Source: Tritrichomonas musculus
Taxonomy: Eukaryota; Parabasalia; Tritrichomonadida; Tritrichomonadidae
Assembly (NCBI GenBank): GCA_039105265.1
Contig: JAPFFF010000005.1
Span: 1,426,001-1,490,000, forward strand
DNA length: 64,000 nt
Reading direction: 5' to 3'
Positions within the stretch are counted from its first letter, which is position 1; every line of letters starts with the position of its first letter. Made by a program: the position numbers and the translations under genes. This document shows, piece after piece, positions 60,522 to 64,000 of the stretch. The notes below the pieces were generated by a model, which saw only the letters and a list, made by a program, of their open reading frames with translations, was not told where the DNA came from and searched no databases.

Positions 60522-61880
60522 ATGGGATTGAGAATTGTTCTTCTCCATACAAGGGCAATTCCTTTTTCTTATAAAGGAAAATCATCTAGTTTAACTCTTT
60601 GGCGTCAGTATTTTAGGCCACCTTTTCATTCCTGTTTTCAGATTGTTGAAACGATCGCTGCGTTATTATATCTTTTTTCAGTTCTAGTCCCCGTACAAAC
60701 AGAAACTCAAATCTTGCGAAATGTTTTCAAAGATATATTTTTCCTCGAAAAGCATGAATCACCGGTCTCTAAAGCTTCAGATTTAAACGATTATTATCAA
60801 GAATTAAAAACATCCGCTGAAAAAATTAAAAATGATTTTATTTTAAAAGCTAAATTTCCCAATGAATCAACATTAGTTTATCATACTATTACTTTTTTAA
60901 ACGGATCAAAAATATTAGAATTTCATCCTGATGTTGATCCAGAAAGCTTAAAAAATATAAGTACTATACAATCTTCAATTCCAATCTATTTATATTCTAC
61001 AAGAAAACCCATTTTAGCTTGTTCAATATGGGAGTTAGTAATTACAGTATCAGATAAATACTCGAATCCTGCTTTTTTTCTGAGCTCAAAACTTTATTGG
61101 CGTCGATGTCCATTAGATGAGAATCAGGAGGCTCTTGGTGAAAAGATTGATCAGTATCATCTCCCTTATTATCGATACACAGTATATAATGTCAAGCCAT
61201 TGCTATTAGTATCAATACTTCACTTTCTTTATTTATTACACTATTTTAATGTTAAATCAAAGATGCACCGAGAATGGAGGAAAACCGATCCAAACTATCA
61301 AGAAATGAAAAGTACATCTCAATTTCATTACACTTTTGGATTTTGGCCTCTTTGTGAAGTAATATCGTCTGCATCATTGATTGTATCTGTATCCTTATTA
61401 TTAAATGATGCAAAAAAAATGACTGAATATCCAACATTAATAATAATGAAGATATTTACTATTTCCACAACTTTCCTATTTTTAACTGCTCTTCAATGGT
61501 TTAGCTTTAATACTTATACTTATCATTACGTTGAAATTTTGAGGGAAGGTGTCTTACAAATTTTTTCAGTTGCAATCAGTTTCCTTCCTGTCATTTTTGC
61601 TTTCTTTTTCATTGGTATTTTCTTATTTGCAAACATTGCTGATAAAGCTCGTTCCTATTTCTCAATGATGACAATTTTAGTCTCTTTCACTCTTGGTGAT
61701 AATATCTTACCAACATATAATGATTTTAGTGATGGTTCTGTGTTATTTAACTGGCTTGCATTTGCTTATATTACCTTGCTCGTTTTAGTGTCTGGTTGGG
61801 CAGTATTTGCTTCTTTCACTGCAATGGTTTCATTTATTGACAGAAAATTGCTAATGAAGCAACATCTCCACAAGGATTGA
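60522..61880 (+). CDS. Mucolipin/polycystin-like TRP cation channel, 452 aa
   Basis: Likely a lysosomal or endosomal (or flagellar) cation channel. The first membrane span is near 37-58 (FQIVETIAALLYLFSVLVPV). A large luminal loop of about 165 residues follows, as in TRPML/PKD channels. Spans near 226-244, 275-292, 305-325 and 345-370 come next. A pore helix with filter-like LVSFTLGDNILP is at about 384-396, and a last span near 410-435 ends in FTAMVSFIDRK. The GDN in place of mucolipin NGDD suggests altered ion selection. The length is shorter than human TRPML (about 550-580), mainly in the cytosolic ends. Six spans and the TM1-TM2 loop favour TRPML/PKD over other TRP types. Confidence 0.75.
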   Translation: MGLRIVLLHTRAIPFSYKGKSSSLTLWRQYFRPPFHSCFQIVETIAALLYLFSVLVPVQTETQILRNVFKDIFFLEKHESPVSKASDLNDYYQELKTSAEKIKNDFILKAKFPNESTLVYHTITFLNGSKILEFHPDVDPESLKNISTIQSSIPIYLYSTRKPILACSIWELVITVSDKYSNPAFFLSSKLYWRRCPLDENQEALGEKIDQYHLPYYRYTVYNVKPLLLVSILHFLYLLHYFNVKSKMHREWRKTDPNYQEMKSTSQFHYTFGFWPLCEVISSASLIVSVSLLLNDAKKMTEYPTLIIMKIFTISTTFLFLTALQWFSFNTYTYHYVEILREGVLQIFSVAISFLPVIFAFFFIGIFLFANIADKARSYFSMMTILVSFTLGDNILPTYNDFSDGSVLFNWLAFAYITLLVLVSGWAVFASFTAMVSFIDRKLLMKQHLHKD

Positions 61881-62405
61881 AGTTTTTGTTTGAAAAATTA
61901 TACTTATATAATTTATAACATTTGTTTTATAAAAAATACTAAAATTCTGGAATATAAATAAATTTTAATGTTCCGAAAAAAAAGATTAATAAGAAGTAAA
62001 TTCAAAAGTTTAATGTTTCTTCAAACCAAAATCAAATAAAAATTGCTTAATTTAATAAAACTCAGCTGTATTTACCAATGAATAAGTTCATCAAAGTTCT
62101 TTTCAAAAAGTCGATTTTGATTGAAAAAGTTTTGAAATAAAATCATACTACACATTTTTTAAATTTCATTGACTTTTCAATTGAGTCAATAACTGTCATT
62201 TATCTCTATAATTTTGACTCAAACGGCTCATCTAATTTCGATGGCCTATAATGCAACAAGTACGTTCATAGAGCTCTGTCCTCTTAGAAAAACACTAGGA
62301 AATTTTATTCTCAAAAAGTTTGTTTTTCTGAGGTTTATGCGATTTTTTTTTAAAAAATTTAAACTTTTTCAGTATATAAAAAAACTTAAAATTTTAAATT
62401 TTTAT
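61881..62405. other. Convergent spacer with a GC-richer island
   Basis: 525 bp between two converging genes. At about 62218-62300 the DNA is richer in GC and contains a short open frame (MAYNATSTFIELCPLRKTLG), perhaps a gene scrap; nothing is recognised. Confidence 0.4.
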
Positions 62406-64000
62406 TTAAACATATGATTTAATTTTGTTGAGAAGTTCAACAAAATGGTTATTCGAGTCGATCAATTTATTGCTTTCCTCGCAATCGTCAGGGTAAGCAG
62501 CAAGTTGCAGTGCCTCTTTAGAGAACTCGAACTCCATTATTAGCAGTGTGCTGAGTGAGTGAGCTCTCACCTGGTTCAGCATTGCCGAGTTTTCCAAGTA
62601 CCTCCTTATTAGCTCTCTGTCATCGTCTGATCCGGCCTTGTAATTCTTCCTTATGAACCTCGACATTGCGATGTAGAGAGGGAAGAACCTGGGGATGTAT
62701 TTGTGGAACATGTAGCAGACATAATTAAGGAGCTGCTCGAGTCCATAACATTGGAAAATGAAATTCTCCCATTCATAGATAATGTCAGCCATGTAGTAGC
62801 AGTCGTAGTCCTTGCATTCAGAGAGCCACTGTGTGATGAAGTCGCTAACAATGTCGTCTTTTGCACGGCTTTTTATCGACTTCTCAACACGCTCGCGAAG
62901 GGACATCATGTAGATCTTAAAAGTGGACATGTTTGCTGGTTTCGTCAAAAGTTGGTCGCATTCTGTTTCCAAGTTTTTGACTACTTCTATCGGCACCTCA
63001 TTGAAAAAGTCGATGAAACGAGGAAGGCACAACGAAAGGCCTTCAAAAGAGGCCTTCTTATTACAAGGGATGATTTCGGACGCATGGTTAATGAGCTCCA
63101 TTTGGAAGGTGTGCAACGAGTCCCTTGAAAGCATAAAAGTAAACGGCTCCCCTGTCACTTTTGCTATTGGAAACATGTCTCTTTTGCTTTCAAAATTTTT
63201 CAATAGTTTGGCCAAATTGGCCTTCAAAAGTGGAACGCAGTCGGACTCTGAAAGACTGATTAATGCTTGATGGATAAAGCGGACGCCGGCACAGTAAACG
63301 CTGGGAATAACCGAGATAATATATGGACCGGCGACATTGGATAGATTCTCACTGGCTTTGCTGTTCGGTGACGCAATCAGGGCTTGATGGAGGCTGAGAA
63401 GACCGCTGCTTTTGCCTTGGCATTTTGAGTAGCAGTTCTTCACAAATCTCACAAATTCATCGTTGGACTCAATTTTGCTCGCAAGTGTCAGTACTAGCTG
63501 CGAAAGTGGAAGGCCTGGAATGATCTTGTCCTTCTCTACAACTATCTGCATAATTGAGTCAATTTCACCTTTGGTGACGGTTACAAAAGAAAAAATAACG
63601 TTCGCCATCGTCAAGACATAGTCGAGCCTTTTCTTCGACTTCGCTTCCTTCATGAGTCTGATGACAAGCTCGACAAGCTCCTTGTGATTGCACAGGTCAA
63701 CTGACAAGGTGAAATCTTTGATGTCACTTTTGGTTAGGTGAGGTGAAGTGATAATTTCATTGAAATTTTTGCTCGGATTGAGAGCAAAGATTGCGTGCTT
63801 GATCTCAGCCGTTTGTGGCTGTTCTTTCAATTTTTCAATGAAGTCATCTAATTCAGAGGACGATACAGTTTTGAGATAGTTGAGGGCGGTTGGAATCACT
63901 TCACTTGGCAATAAATAATTAAGTATTGAAATTTCAATACTATGTGACGATGAATAATTCAATAATATTTCAATGCCACTTTTATCGTTTTCGTTTATGT
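62406..64000 (-). CDS. Alpha-helical protein of unknown function, 5' end beyond the window
   Basis: The frame is open from the right window edge (…NENDKSGIEILLNYSSSHS) to a TAA at 62406-62408, so the start lies outside. At least 530 residues are visible, nearly all helical, with spaced Leu/Ile and paired Lys/Glu as in HEAT- or ARM-like proteins. No catalytic motif, signal peptide or membrane span is seen. GC content is higher than in neighbouring genes (note 62.5-63.8 kb), which often marks highly expressed genes in AT-rich protists. I do not recognise the family. Confidence 0.75.
   Translation of the reverse strand, partial: INENDKSGIEILLNYSSSHSIEISILNYLLPSEVIPTALNYLKTVSSSELDDFIEKLKEQPQTAEIKHAIFALNPSKNFNEIITSPHLTKSDIKDFTLSVDLCNHKELVELVIRLMKEAKSKKRLDYVLTMANVIFSFVTVTKGEIDSIMQIVVEKDKIIPGLPLSQLVLTLASKIESNDEFVRFVKNCYSKCQGKSSGLLSLHQALIASPNSKASENLSNVAGPYIISVIPSVYCAGVRFIHQALISLSESDCVPLLKANLAKLLKNFESKRDMFPIAKVTGEPFTFMLSRDSLHTFQMELINHASEIIPCNKKASFEGLSLCLPRFIDFFNEVPIEVVKNLETECDQLLTKPANMSTFKIYMMSLRERVEKSIKSRAKDDIVSDFITQWLSECKDYDCYYMADIIYEWENFIFQCYGLEQLLNYVCYMFHKYIPRFFPLYIAMSRFIRKNYKAGSDDDRELIRRYLENSAMLNQVRAHSLSTLLIMEFEFSKEALQLAAYPDDCEESNKLIDSNNHFVELLNKIKSYV

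Noticed and set aside
1-64000. CRISPR arrays, bacterial operons or ribosome binding sites
   Set aside because: The gene content, intron and tRNA signals are eukaryotic; no spaced direct repeats or Shine-Dalgarno pattern were seen.

Overview
The window looks like nuclear DNA of a trichomonad (Parabasalia), most like Tritrichomonas foetus or a close relative. It is very AT-rich between genes and uses the standard code (TAA, TGA and TAG all end genes). Genes are almost all intronless and short-spaced. They are eukaryotic in kind (AP-2 adaptin, centrin, axonemal proteins, ubiquitin protease, PP2A subunit, CMGC kinase). There is also a BspA-like leucine-rich-repeat gene with the trichomonad build of BTB-like head, coiled coil, LRR_5 array and glycine-rich tail. 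The one clear intron begins GTATGT and ends TTTAACACTCAG, close to the known trichomonad consensus. The species call is inference.

Layout. 0-0.7 kb: the end of an unrecognised gene and a small proline-rich gene, then a 1.6 kb AT-rich gap. 2.3-21 kb: a housekeeping and cytoskeletal block, all on the minus strand: large USP-type deubiquitinase, PG-rich flagellar repeat protein, AP-2 alpha adaptin, PP2A B''-type subunit, a roughly 1970-residue coiled-coil protein and centrin, with a plus-strand tRNA-Ile(GAT) between the last two. 22.7-27.2 kb: the BspA-like gene with recent internal duplications and strong palindromes in its upstream flank. 27.9-32.4 kb: a gene graveyard with a broken protein kinase, a broken cysteine-rich membrane protein and a broken BspA-like gene. 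33.2-38.5 kb: two convergent surface-protein genes, a membrane-anchored heparinase II/III-like polysaccharide lyase and a repeat-bearing type I membrane protein whose frame shifts at an A10 run. 38.9-41.7 kb: a Sel1-repeat gene scrap and a 1.38 kb element with inverted ends and 10-bp flanking repeats. 41.7-48.6 kb: a WD40-like protein with a long disordered tail, dynein regulatory complex protein DRC8 and two small unknown genes. 49.1-49.7 kb: a hAT-type MITE. 50.5-64 kb: long-chain acyl-CoA synthetase, tRNA-thiolation protein CTU2, CCDC40 axonemal ruler protein, TMEM151-like protein, YAK/DYRK-type kinase with an intron, mucolipin-like TRP channel, and an unrecognised alpha-helical protein that runs off the right edge.

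Themes. Four genes serve flagella or basal bodies (PG-rich repeat protein, centrin, DRC8, CCDC40). The middle of the window is accessory: surface or adhesion-type genes, their decayed relatives, and small DNA transposons. The most notable gene is the heparinase-like lyase. Its signal peptide, inserted carbohydrate-binding-like region and C-terminal membrane anchor suggest an enzyme displayed on the cell surface to cut host or mucus glycans.
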